64,000 nt of DNA from Algoriphagus sp. PAP.12. Its GTDB lineage: Bacteria > Bacteroidota > Bacteroidia > Cytophagales > Cyclobacteriaceae. The position numbers and the translations under genes were made by a program. The stretch is taken from the NCBI RefSeq assembly GCF_026652115.1, contig NZ_JAPPSQ010000006.1, positions 173,782 to 237,781 of the forward strand, in the 5' to 3' direction. Below are positions 18,632 through 27,134 of the stretch, one piece after another; within the stretch, counting starts at the first letter, position 1; each line of letters opens with the position of its first letter. The notes beneath the pieces are model-generated. The model was not told the DNA's origin and did not search any database. It saw nothing but the letters and a program-made list of their open reading frames with translations.

Positions 18632-19216
18632 ATGAACAAAAATCAAAAAGTGGATTTTTTCTTTGATAAAACTTCAAAATGGAAGGATTGTTACCAGCTA
18701 TTGAGAAAGTTGGTTTTGGAGACTGGATTAGTTGAAGAGCTGAAATGGGGGCATCCATGCTATACTTTAAAGGGTGCGAATGTGGTCTTGATTCACGGTT
18801 TTAAGGAGTATTGCGCTTTGTTATTTCATAAAGGAGCCTTACTTCAGGATTCACATGGTATGTTGGTTCAGCAAACCAAGAATGTTCAGGCGGCCAGACA
18901 AATCAGGTTTTCAAATTTTGAGCAAATCCAAGGTCATCAAAGGGAAATCAAGACTTATATTTTTCAGGCCATAGAAGTTGAAAAAGCGGGACTGCAAGTA
19001 GAATTGAAAAAGACAGCGGAGTTTGAAATGGTGGATGAATTCAAGGAGATTTTGGAAACAGATTCAAATTTAAAAAGTGCTTTTGAATCTTTGACTCCGG
19101 GCAGGCAAAGAGCGTATTTATTATACTTTTCGCAGGCCAAGCAATCCAAAACAAGGATCTCAAGAATCGAAAAATATACTCCTACTATCCTGGAGGGGAA
19201 AGGCTTAAATGATTGA
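18632..19216 (+). CDS. YdeI/DUF1801 family protein
   Basis: A 194-residue cytoplasmic protein of the YdeI-like group. The first 110 residues match DUF1801 (LKWGHPCYTLKGANVVLI, then a FHKGALLQD segment). The C-terminal part matches the bacteriocin-protection/OmdA-like domain (LTPGRQRAYLLYFSQAKQSKTRISRIEKY). The exact function is not established; related proteins have been linked to stress or peptide resistance. It lies 22 bases before the kinase-like gene (24 to that gene's TTG alternative) and may be co-transcribed with it. The start is the only ATG giving the full DUF1801 domain. Confidence 0.85.
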   Translation: MNKNQKVDFFFDKTSKWKDCYQLLRKLVLETGLVEELKWGHPCYTLKGANVVLIHGFKEYCALLFHKGALLQDSHGMLVQQTKNVQAARQIRFSNFEQIQGHQREIKTYIFQAIEVEKAGLQVELKKTAEFEMVDEFKEILETDSNLKSAFESLTPGRQRAYLLYFSQAKQSKTRISRIEKYTPTILEGKGLND

Positions 19217-19238
19217 AAAAATCATTTAATTGCCGGTT

Positions 19239-20225
19239 ATGAATTTTGCGCCTGCCATCAGTACAATTATTTCTCCTGACTTTTTAGCCCAATTGGTGGG
19301 GAAAGAATACAATCTTCAAAGTCCGATTTCTTGCAAGGTTTTAAAAACAGGGGTCAATCATACCTATTTGATTGAATCTGGAGAACAAAAGTTTGTATTC
19401 AGATTGTATTGCTTTGAGTGGAAAAATCAGATGGAAATTGAGGAGGAATTAAGGTTTTTGAAATACTTAAATGCACAAGAGAATCCAGTTTCAATTCCAG
19501 TCCAAAATTCGCGTCAAGAGTATTTGATCCAAATCCCAGCCTTTGAAGGAATGCGTTTTGGAGTCTTATTTTCCTATGCCGAAGGGAAAATAGTTCGTAA
19601 TCCAGATGTTGGTTTATGTGAAGAATTAGGAGGGCTATTGGCTAAAATACATTCAGCAGGAAAAGATTTTTCAATCCAAAGGAAAGATTATAATCCTGAC
19701 TCTTTGATCCATTGGGCTTGGGAGCAGGTATTAAGTCATTTTTCAAAAGATTTTCAAGAGCTAGACTATTTCAAAAGAGCCTGCGGGAAAATGAAGTCGA
19801 TATTGGAAGCTCAGCAACTTGAAAAGCTACAACAAGGAGTCATCCATTTAGATGTTTGGTATGAGAATTTCAAAGTTTCGGAAAATGGAAAGATCCATTT
19901 GTTCGATTTTGATAATGTGGGAAAAGGCTATTTGTTTTTAGATGTGGGATATGCATTGATGATCTTGTTTAAAAATGAGCCTGACAAAGTGAAATACATT
20001 CAAAAACAGGATGCGTTTCTGAAAGGATACCGCAAAATTTTGCCTTTTTCTCAGAAAGAAATGATCCTGGTGCCTTTTGGAGGATTGGCTATTTGGCTTT
20101 ATTACACTGGAATACATGTGAAGAGATATAATGATTTTGCGAATCTTTTCCTAAGTGAAGAATTTTTGAAATTTTGGATCCATACGGTAGACCAATGGAT
20201 GAAATTTAACGGGATAGATATTTAA
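19239..20225 (+). CDS. Aminoglycoside-phosphotransferase-like kinase (APH family)
   Basis: A small-molecule kinase of the APH/choline kinase/homoserine kinase II fold, 328 residues. The catalytic loop is IHLDVWYENF, with Asp205 as base and Asn210 as metal ligand. The DFD metal motif is at residues 223-225. The N-terminal lobe has the expected VLKTGVNHTYLIE and FVFRLY strand with the ATP-binding Lys replaced by Arg. Its substrate cannot be told from sequence; homoserine, choline or a sugar are possible. The ATG at 19239 is preferred over a TTG three codons upstream. It is followed after 21 bases by an unrelated secreted protein. Confidence 0.85.
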   Translation: MNFAPAISTIISPDFLAQLVGKEYNLQSPISCKVLKTGVNHTYLIESGEQKFVFRLYCFEWKNQMEIEEELRFLKYLNAQENPVSIPVQNSRQEYLIQIPAFEGMRFGVLFSYAEGKIVRNPDVGLCEELGGLLAKIHSAGKDFSIQRKDYNPDSLIHWAWEQVLSHFSKDFQELDYFKRACGKMKSILEAQQLEKLQQGVIHLDVWYENFKVSENGKIHLFDFDNVGKGYLFLDVGYALMILFKNEPDKVKYIQKQDAFLKGYRKILPFSQKEMILVPFGGLAIWLYYTGIHVKRYNDFANLFLSEEFLKFWIHTVDQWMKFNGIDI

Positions 20226-20246
20226 TTTGAGCATTAAATTCCATTC

Positions 20247-20858
20247 ATGAAGCAAATTTACATCCTATTCATTCTTGTTTTTTCTTTTATCCAGACTGCT
20301 TTAGCCCAAACCGGTTATAAGGATGAGATGGGTAGAGATGTGAGTAAGGCATATTTTGAACAACAGATATTAGAAGGTCCGTTTTTTGGAATTCCTGATG
20401 GAGATCATGGTAAAATATTGGTTCATAGAATGCCTTTTGGAAAGGTAGATCCTCTGCCATTTTTTGATAAAACAGGAAATTTTAAAGCTTTGGAAAGTGG
20501 AAAGTCTTTGATCGTGATATTTTATCCTGGAAAAGATGAATGTAATTCTTCTGGTGCAGGTGATAATGCAGAATCTTTCTCCAAAGAATATAAAACACTA
20601 ACCAAATGGGCTGAAAAAGGAGATGCTGCTCCTCCGGTATTTATGTATGGGAATCCCCATGGTTTGGAAAAGTATGGAGAAGAAGTCACTTGGATTTCAG
20701 ATCCGGAACATATTTTTCAAGATCAGTTTTTCAAATATCCATATCCTTGCGGCAGTTTTGTAATCATCCATCCGAGTGGAGAGTATCGAGCGATTTTGGG
20801 AGGGTATCCATTAAGTCAAGTTCAAGTAGCTTTAAAGAAACTAAACCGTGCAAATTGA
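20247..20858 (+). CDS. Secreted protein with thioredoxin-like features
   Basis: A 203-residue exported protein of unknown function. A clear signal peptide (residues 1-20, ending ALAQ) is followed by a domain with a strand-rich pattern (SLIVIFYPGKDEC around residue 90, a predicted helix, WISDPEH, then YPYPCGSFVIIHPSGEYR). This resembles the layout of thioredoxin/peroxiredoxin-like folds, but the active-site CxxC is absent; only separated Cys residues are seen. The fold assignment is therefore tentative. The last 11 bases overlap the GTG start of the GNAT gene, so the two are translationally coupled. Confidence 0.65.
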   Translation: MKQIYILFILVFSFIQTALAQTGYKDEMGRDVSKAYFEQQILEGPFFGIPDGDHGKILVHRMPFGKVDPLPFFDKTGNFKALESGKSLIVIFYPGKDECNSSGAGDNAESFSKEYKTLTKWAEKGDAAPPVFMYGNPHGLEKYGEEVTWISDPEHIFQDQFFKYPYPCGSFVIIHPSGEYRAILGGYPLSQVQVALKKLNRAN

Positions 20859-21372
20859 ATCAGTAGAAATAAGAGATGTAAAAGTAGGAGAAATTCCTGC
20901 TTTAGTGGAGATGGCTCAAACAGCTTTTTTACAGGCTTTTACTGAAGGGAATAAACCTGAGAATGTGTCTTTTTACATGAACGATGCATTTACTGAGAAA
21001 CAGTTTCAAAAGGAATTTGAAGCGGTAGGTTCTCGGTTTTTCGTAGCGTTTATGAATGGAAAAATAATCGGGTACACAAAAGTCAATGAGGTTCCATCCC
21101 AAACTGATATTCATGACTCTGATAGCCTCGAGATCGCTAGGTTGTATGTGTTAGAAGACTATTTAGGCTTGGGTTTGGGGAAAAAATTATTGGACTTGGC
21201 AATTGATTTCGCAAAGTCCAAAAAGAAAAAATATCTCTGGTTGGGGGTCTGGGAAAAGAATGCTAGAGCAATCCGATTTTACGAGAAAAATGGTTTGAAG
21301 ATTTTTGGTTCTCATCCATTTCCATTTGGGGACGAGATTCAGACTGACTTTTTGATGAAGATCGAGTTTTAA
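20848..21372 (+). CDS. GNAT family N-acetyltransferase
   Basis: A cytoplasmic acetyltransferase, 174 residues, that moves acetyl from acetyl-CoA to an unknown amine. The acetyl-CoA loop is visible at about residues 100-120 (LYVLEDYLGLGLGKKLL), followed by motif B (WEKNARAIRFYEKNGLKIFG), both typical of RimI-like members. Translation starts at GTG inside the end of the preceding gene; no better ATG restores the N-terminal strand. No target is implied by the neighbours. Confidence 0.9.
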   Translation: MQIESVEIRDVKVGEIPALVEMAQTAFLQAFTEGNKPENVSFYMNDAFTEKQFQKEFEAVGSRFFVAFMNGKIIGYTKVNEVPSQTDIHDSDSLEIARLYVLEDYLGLGLGKKLLDLAIDFAKSKKKKYLWLGVWEKNARAIRFYEKNGLKIFGSHPFPFGDEIQTDFLMKIEF

Positions 21373-21486
21373 TAAATTGTAAAATTTAGCTTTGGGTTCG
21401 ATTTTATTGTTTAAAAAGAAGTCTGAAAAGTTATTTTCATTGCAGTTTTGTATCCTGTAGTAGAACGATAAATAAATATCTTAAAC

Positions 21487-22725
21487 ATGCGTCCAGTTTT
21501 AGCTTTTCTTCTGGTTTTTATGGGGTTATTGCCCCATTCTTTTGCTCAAGAAGAAGACCAGTACGTCATTTTGATTTCTCTTGATGGTTTTCGATATGAT
21601 TACGTAGAAAGATTTCAACCGCCAAATATTTCAAGGTTTATAGAAAATGGAACTGCAGCTGAAGGTTTGATTCCATCTTTTCCAAGTAAAACTTTCCCGA
21701 ATCACTATACCATAGTGACCGGAATGAAACCGGAGCATCATGGGATAGTTGACAATAATTTTTATCATCCGCAAAAAGGGTTACAATATTCCATTTCAAA
21801 CCGTGAAATAATTACAGATGGTTCTTGGTATGGTGGAACGCCTATTTGGGTCTTAGCTGAGCAAAATGAAATAACCTCTGCAAGCTATTATTTTGTAGGT
21901 TCAGAAGCGGATGTGCAAGGAATTCATCCTACTTATTATTTTGATTATGATGGTTCAGTCCCTAATCTGACAAGAGTTTCTCAGGTTTTTGATTGGTTGC
22001 AATTGCCAGAAAATGAAAGGCCGAAGTTGATCACTATGTATTTTTCAGATATGGATGATACGGGGCACCGATTTGGTCCAAACAATGATGAGGAACTGAA
22101 AAAAACGCTTTACCGATTGGATCATGAATTGGGTGCATTATTCGAGGGAGTGAAAAGCCTAGACCTTCCCATTAATATTGTGTTGGTTTCTGATCATGGT
22201 ATGGCTGATGTTCCGTCGGAAAATCTATTGAATTATGAACCTCTTTTGGAAGGTGTTAAGGCCCGAGCTGTAAATTCAGGAACCTTATTGCACCTCCATC
22301 TGGAAGATGTCAGTCAAAAAGAATCCATCAAATCCTTGATAGAGTCCAGAGGAGAGCATATTCATGTCATAGATGTGGATGACAGGGAATATTACAAGGA
22401 TTTGGCTCTTCACAAGGATCTGATGGGAGATTTGCTGATTATCCCTGATTTGGGCTATAATCTGGTGAATGAAAGGAGTTTGTTTCGTGCTCGAAATATG
22501 ACGGCTTTAGATAAAAATTCAGTTTCTGGTGCACATGGTTATAGTCCCGACTACAAAGAAATGCAAGGGATATTCTATGCAAATGGTCCTAGGATCAAGG
22601 AAAATTATAAAATTGAAGCTTTTGAGAATATTCATATTTATCCGCTGCTTTGTGAACTTTTAGGGCTGCCGATACCTTCCAATATCGATGGAAAAGAAGA
22701 AGTGTTGAAGTCTGTTTTGAAATAG
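21487..22725 (+). CDS. Ectonucleotide pyrophosphatase/phosphodiesterase-like protein
   Basis: An exported member of the alkaline phosphatase superfamily, NPP/ENPP branch, 412 residues, that probably hydrolyses phosphodiester or pyrophosphate bonds in nucleotides outside the inner membrane. The signal peptide ends at about residue 20 (SFAQ). Zinc-site residues are visible: Asp33 (SLDGF), nucleophile Thr69 in PSKTFPNH, then DMDDTGH, SDHGM and a late GAHGY histidine. The start follows a 115-base spacer with no clear -7 box. It sits 10 bases upstream of a truncated haemoglobin gene and probably shares its transcript. Confidence 0.92.
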   Translation: MRPVLAFLLVFMGLLPHSFAQEEDQYVILISLDGFRYDYVERFQPPNISRFIENGTAAEGLIPSFPSKTFPNHYTIVTGMKPEHHGIVDNNFYHPQKGLQYSISNREIITDGSWYGGTPIWVLAEQNEITSASYYFVGSEADVQGIHPTYYFDYDGSVPNLTRVSQVFDWLQLPENERPKLITMYFSDMDDTGHRFGPNNDEELKKTLYRLDHELGALFEGVKSLDLPINIVLVSDHGMADVPSENLLNYEPLLEGVKARAVNSGTLLHLHLEDVSQKESIKSLIESRGEHIHVIDVDDREYYKDLALHKDLMGDLLIIPDLGYNLVNERSLFRARNMTALDKNSVSGAHGYSPDYKEMQGIFYANGPRIKENYKIEAFENIHIYPLLCELLGLPIPSNIDGKEEVLKSVLK

Positions 22726-22735
22726 GATTAAGCAA

Positions 22736-23131
22736 ATGGATAGGGTAGAAATTAGAAGTCGGAAGGAAGTTGATTTTTTAGTGAGAAGATTTTATGATCA
22801 AGTGAGAAAGCATGAAACACTAGGTCCTATCTTTAATCATGTAGTACAAGACTGGGATCATCATTTGGTTCATTTGAGTGATTTTTGGGAGATGATTCTG
22901 CTACAAACTGGACCTGGTAGGGGAAAGTTTAATCCCACCGGAGTTCATAGGGAAGTTGATTCACAAGTGGGCAACTCAATTGAACAAGCTCATTTTGGAA
23001 ATTGGCTGGAGCTATGGTTTGCGACCATCAATCGGTATTTTGAAGGTGAGAATGCAGATTATGCAAAAGAACATGCCAGAAGAATGGCGCATATGCTGTT
23101 TATGAGGATTTGGGAGGCTAGACCTCGTTGA
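22736..23131 (+). CDS. Group III truncated haemoglobin
   Basis: A small haem protein of 131 residues, usual for group III trHb. The FYDQVRKHETLGPIF helix at the start, the FWEMILLQTG segment and the proximal His86 in EQAHFGNWLELW are all characteristic. Likely roles are oxygen or NO chemistry in the cytoplasm; the physiological job of group III members is poorly known. It follows the phosphodiesterase gene by only 10 bases. Confidence 0.92.
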   Translation: MDRVEIRSRKEVDFLVRRFYDQVRKHETLGPIFNHVVQDWDHHLVHLSDFWEMILLQTGPGRGKFNPTGVHREVDSQVGNSIEQAHFGNWLELWFATINRYFEGENADYAKEHARRMAHMLFMRIWEARPR

Positions 23132-23245
23132 TTTTTTGAATTGCTATTCAATTGATTATCAGTATTTTTTTGTAGCTTAATTGGACTTTTAAAAGATTTA
23201 GACATCTTTTTTTTAATTTATTTCCTAGGCTAGCGACTGATTAAA

Positions 23246-24277
23246 ATGAATATTTTAGAGAAAAAACTTCCAATTCTTTTTCTACTCCTGGTATTGGTTG
23301 TAGGGATTTCGACCACGAAAGCCCAAAGTCCTCTTTTTGCCTCCGATGAAATTTTGGATTTAAAATTGAAATTTTCAGTCAAAGACATCCGAAAAGACAG
23401 CAATGATTCTACCTATGTAGATGAGGTAATTTGGTTCAAAAATGAATCAGGGGAATGGGAGGAGTTAGAAGTAGAAATGCGAACCAGAGGTAACTTCCGA
23501 TTGAATAATTGCTATTTCCCTCCGCTGAGACTGAAATTCAAAAAAAAGAGGAGAGAAGGGACCGTTTTTGAACAAAATAAGAGTCTCAAATTGGTGATGC
23601 CATGTTCTAGGGCAAAAAATGCAGATGCTTTTATTGCTAAAGAATTTATGTGCTACAAGATGATGGAAGAAGTAACTCCATATACCTTTTCTACGAGAAT
23701 GGTTCGTTTGTATTTTGAAAATGAAGATGATAAAAAAGGTGAGGAGGAGATTTTATTTGGATTTTTGATTGAGGACGATGATGACGTAGCTGACAGGTTC
23801 AATGGGGAGATTCTTGATGACAAAAAGATTTTGGGAACATTGCTGGAGGATTCAGCAGCTGTAAGACATGATATTTTTCAATACATGATTGGGAACACAG
23901 ATTTTTCGGGGCTTTTTAAGCATAACCAAAAGGTAATGCAATTGGATGAAAGAACTGTGGTCCCTTTAGCCTATGATTTTGATATGACAGGATTTGTAAA
24001 TCCTCCTTATGCACAAGTCAGTAATTTGGTAGAAATAGAAAGTGTAACACAGCGACTTTATCGAGGGTTTTGTAGGGAAGAAGCATTGTTACAGGCTATA
24101 AGGGCTGAGTTTTTGGAAAAGGAGGAGATTATGTTTGCAATCATAGAAGAACACCAAGAATGGATGTCCAGTGGTGAGAAAAAAGAAGCAGAGAGATTTT
24201 TAGGAGAATTCTATTCAATAATTAAAAATGACAAAGCTTTTGAAAAAAGTATAATTTCTTCCTGTCGTAGTTATTAG
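23246..24277 (+). CDS. Exported CotH-like protein
   Basis: A 343-residue exported protein. The signal sequence spans about residues 1-27 (LPILFLLLVLVVGIS...KAQ). The body has features of CotH-type atypical kinases: an early RTRGNFR segment with the following PPLRLKF, an AKEFMCYKMMEEV helix, an NTDFSG...HNQKVM segment corresponding to the nucleotide site, and VPLAYDFDMTGFVN with a candidate metal-binding Asp pair. The family match is from pattern only, so it is moderate. If right, it would phosphorylate a secreted or surface protein. It is preceded by a 114-base spacer and is probably a single gene. Confidence 0.6.
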   Translation: MNILEKKLPILFLLLVLVVGISTTKAQSPLFASDEILDLKLKFSVKDIRKDSNDSTYVDEVIWFKNESGEWEELEVEMRTRGNFRLNNCYFPPLRLKFKKKRREGTVFEQNKSLKLVMPCSRAKNADAFIAKEFMCYKMMEEVTPYTFSTRMVRLYFENEDDKKGEEEILFGFLIEDDDDVADRFNGEILDDKKILGTLLEDSAAVRHDIFQYMIGNTDFSGLFKHNQKVMQLDERTVVPLAYDFDMTGFVNPPYAQVSNLVEIESVTQRLYRGFCREEALLQAIRAEFLEKEEIMFAIIEEHQEWMSSGEKKEAERFLGEFYSIIKNDKAFEKSIISSCRSY

Positions 24278-24332
24278 TTTTATTTTTCAGGTTTGGAGTT
24301 TATTTTTATCATCCATAGTAATAGCAATCTGA

Positions 24333-25211
24333 ATGATCTGGAAAAAGAAAGAAATAACTCCCGAAGAACAGGAAAAGAAAAGGCAAAGGGAGATAGATCG
24401 TGAAATCCTGAGCTCGAAAAATGAGAAAAAGGATGGAACAAAAACTCATGGAGAGGTACTCCGTGACCAAATCACAGATGCTCTTAAAACCTATGACAAA
24501 AGTCCCAGTTCTATAATTCTCAGTTCTTTGACGGCTGGGATGGAGATCGGATTCAGTTACCTTTTGTTATGTTCCTTATTTTTCTTTTTAGAAGGAAAAG
24601 TCGCTGAGGATACCATTTTCAAGATGATATCCTTTGTGTACCCACTGGGCTTTATTTTGGTAGTGTTAGGTCAAAGCATTCTGTTTACCGAGCAAACAGC
24701 ATTATTAACATTGCCTGTTTTGAATAATAAAAGAAGTCCTCAGAGTATGTTTCGCTTATGGGGACTTGTAGTTAGTGGAAATCTTTTAGGAGGGTTTTTT
24801 ATAGGGATTTTATTGATTTGGTTGGGGCCAAGGCTAGGTATTTTTGACTTGGCAGTAATAGAGAAAATTGCTCTTCATGTAACAGATGCATCTATTCCAG
24901 TTATCCTAGTCAGTGCCATGCTTGCAGGATGGCTAATGGGCTTGCTTTCCTGGCTTCTGGCGTCTTTTAGAGATACGATCAGTCAAATAGTAGTAATCTT
25001 TCTTATCACCTCAGTTTTGTCATTCACAAGTCTTCATCACAGTATCATCGGGAATATCGAAGTGTTCTCGGGTATGATTACATCTGATCAGATCAGCTTT
25101 TGGGATTATTTAACTTTTGAATCCACAGCTTTGATAGGAAATGCCTTTGGTGGAGCTATTTTCGTTGCCTTACTCAAATACAGAGCATTTGTTTTCAATA
25201 TTGGTAAATAA
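24333..25211 (+). CDS. Formate/nitrite transporter (FNT) family channel
   Basis: An inner-membrane channel of the FNT fold, 292 residues, nearest to the YfdC-like branch, with six hydrophobic helices (first at about residues 65-90). An extended charged N-terminus of about 50 residues (Lys/Glu-rich) is typical of this branch. Helix 2 has GQSILFTEQ and helix 5 the LASFRDT loop. The permeant anion is not known. Its last 11 bases overlap the TTG start of the lipoprotein gene, which suggests coupling. Confidence 0.88.
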   Translation: MIWKKKEITPEEQEKKRQREIDREILSSKNEKKDGTKTHGEVLRDQITDALKTYDKSPSSIILSSLTAGMEIGFSYLLLCSLFFFLEGKVAEDTIFKMISFVYPLGFILVVLGQSILFTEQTALLTLPVLNNKRSPQSMFRLWGLVVSGNLLGGFFIGILLIWLGPRLGIFDLAVIEKIALHVTDASIPVILVSAMLAGWLMGLLSWLLASFRDTISQIVVIFLITSVLSFTSLHHSIIGNIEVFSGMITSDQISFWDYLTFESTALIGNAFGGAIFVALLKYRAFVFNIGK

Positions 25212-26391
25212 GCTTCTTCTAAATTATAGGTGGCTTAGTTTCATTTTTTTAGGGTTTTTCCTTTTCTCTTGCCATAATAATGAGGGTTCCAGTTCATCGG
25301 TATCAAAAGAATTGGAGCTAAAAATCATTGATTCTCTTGAAATAGATCATTTGGGAAGACTGTGGTTGACTGACTATGATTCGATTTCTGAGAAATTTCT
25401 GGGCTGGGGAAAAGGACAAAGAGACGTTTTGATTTTGTCGAAATCTGGAGAGGTCCAATCCAGGTTTGATATTCCATTGGATGGTCCCAATAAAGTTGGA
25501 GATGTTACTTCTCGTGATTTTAAAAATGGAGAAGTCCGGATTTTAGAATTTGGAAGTAGAATAGTCCATTTTGATATTCATGGAGAATTTGTCAGAAAAA
25601 TTGATTTTCCATTTTTTGGTTTTCATTTAAATGGCTTAGCTGGAGATCCTTATTATGAAATAGGAGAAGAATTAGCATTTGTTAGACCTGAAAAATATGA
25701 TTCCAAAGAGGATGTAGATTGGGATGAACTTTATGAATCAGGATTCCAAAGGATTTACCAAATGCCCATTTTGGAGGTTTTGGATACTATTTCGATGAAA
25801 ACCAGATTGACTATGGAGTTTCCGAAAGAATCTATGTATCAGGATGGCAATTTTTATGGCTGGATGTTTCCAACAGTGATCAAAAATGGGAAGGATTGGA
25901 TTTTGTTTTTTAGGGGAGAAATGAAATTTTACCACTATCGTGAAATTGGAGATGAAGTGGTGTTCAGCAAAACTATTGATCTAAAAGTAAGTGATGCGGT
26001 TCCAGCTGTGGGAGTACCCTTCCAAAGGGTTGATGACTTTTTTGATTTGGAAAGCAAAACTGTTGCAGGAAGAATTTACAGTATTCTTCCAACCGATCAT
26101 GGGTTCTTGGCAATGTATAAAAAGGGGGTGAGAGAAGATGAATTACTTCAATTCGATCTTGATAATTATGAGGTTAGAAAGGAGATGGAAAGCTCAAATC
26201 CTTATTTTTTGGCATTCTTTGACTCTGAATTCAACTTAATCCAAAATGACATCAATCTTCCAGAGGGAATTGTTTATTCCAATTTTTTGAGCCCAAAAGG
26301 AAATCTAATGGGCCTAAAAGACCAAGATTATTTTGGAGTGGAGGAAGAAAAGGTGGTTTATTATGAATTGGAATTAGAGACTTTGAAATAA
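25201..26391 (+). CDS. Lipoprotein with beta-propeller-like sequence
   Basis: An exported protein of unknown function, about 396 residues. The likely start is the TTG at 25201, giving a short basic N-terminus, a hydrophobic stretch and the lipobox-like FLFSC. The ATG at 25141 would overlap the FNT gene by 71 bases and put a 40-residue tail ahead of the signal. The mature part is strand-rich with repeated short units such as DHLGRLWL, SGEVQSRFDIP and HGEFVRKIDFP spaced by 40-60 residues. This resembles the six-bladed propeller lipoproteins of Bacteroidetes. No enzyme motif is seen. Confidence 0.65.
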   Translation: MVNKLLLNYRWLSFIFLGFFLFSCHNNEGSSSSVSKELELKIIDSLEIDHLGRLWLTDYDSISEKFLGWGKGQRDVLILSKSGEVQSRFDIPLDGPNKVGDVTSRDFKNGEVRILEFGSRIVHFDIHGEFVRKIDFPFFGFHLNGLAGDPYYEIGEELAFVRPEKYDSKEDVDWDELYESGFQRIYQMPILEVLDTISMKTRLTMEFPKESMYQDGNFYGWMFPTVIKNGKDWILFFRGEMKFYHYREIGDEVVFSKTIDLKVSDAVPAVGVPFQRVDDFFDLESKTVAGRIYSILPTDHGFLAMYKKGVREDELLQFDLDNYEVRKEMESSNPYFLAFFDSEFNLIQNDINLPEGIVYSNFLSPKGNLMGLKDQDYFGVEEEKVVYYELELETLK

Positions 26392-26392
26392 A

Positions 26393-27130
26393 TCAAAGTC
26401 CCTTTACCTGTTTCTTATACTTCTCAACTAGGCTATCTACTGGTTGGTCGGTATCCCCATCATTTGCTCCTCTGAAAATCTCTGGATCCACCCCCATTTC
26501 AATTAAATCTTCAACAGCTTGGACCATAATTGCCTGAATCAATGCTGCGCCAATAACAGTTGAAGTAGGTCCGACTTTCATTGGAATGCCTTCAATTTCT
26601 ACTGCTGCATCTCCTATTTCACCACAGTTGTCCAGGAACAAATCACAAACTTGAAACAACATCTGTTGGGATGAATGTCTGGAGTCCAATGTTTTGCTTT
26701 GGGTGAAATTGGTGATGGCTATGACCTTGGCGCCTTTTTCTTGAGCGTACATGGCCATTTCAATGGTCACTGGGTTTCTCCCAGAATTACTGAACACAAA
26801 AAACACATCATTTTCAGTGAGGGGATAGCTTTTTAATAGCTCATGTGCATAACCTTCCTGCCTTTCTACCATAGTGCTATTGGAAGCACTGATATGGAGC
26901 ATTAGGTTTGGGTCCAATACAGGGATAACCCGGGCAAATCCGCCCGTTCGGTAGAATATTTCCTCGGCCATCATATGAGAATGACCGGTACCACTTACAT
27001 AAATCCAGCCATTGTCTCTGATGCTTTCAGAAACCCATTTGGCGGCCAGTTTTATTTCTCTTTCTTGAAGGAATGCTCGCTTTAGCTTTGATTCAACTTC
27101 TTGTCTGTACCTATAAAATGCAGGATCCAA
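26393..27130 (-). CDS. SIS-domain protein, UPF0309-like
   Basis: A sugar-phosphate-binding protein with one SIS domain, 245 residues. The fold signature is clear: IYVSGTGHSHMMAEE near residue 40, FVFSNSGRNPVTIEMA near residue 110 and a C-terminal helix bundle. It is likely an isomerase or regulator acting on a hexosamine phosphate or similar. It is the last gene of the PSD1/DUF1501/cytochrome operon, four bases after the preceding stop. That position supports a role in catabolism of a sugar handled by the operon; this is inference. Confidence 0.88.
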   Translation of the reverse strand: MDPAFYRYRQEVESKLKRAFLQEREIKLAAKWVSESIRDNGWIYVSGTGHSHMMAEEIFYRTGGFARVIPVLDPNLMLHISASNSTMVERQEGYAHELLKSYPLTENDVFFVFSNSGRNPVTIEMAMYAQEKGAKVIAITNFTQSKTLDSRHSSQQMLFQVCDLFLDNCGEIGDAAVEIEGIPMKVGPTSTVIGAALIQAIMVQAVEDLIEMGVDPEIFRGANDGDTDQPVDSLVEKYKKQVKGL

Positions 27131-27134
27131 TTTT

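Noticed and set aside
25141..25200. ATG start for the lipoprotein gene inside the FNT gene
   Set aside because: It would put about 20 extra residues ahead of the signal sequence and overlap the FNT gene by 71 bases; the TTG at 25201 is better placed.
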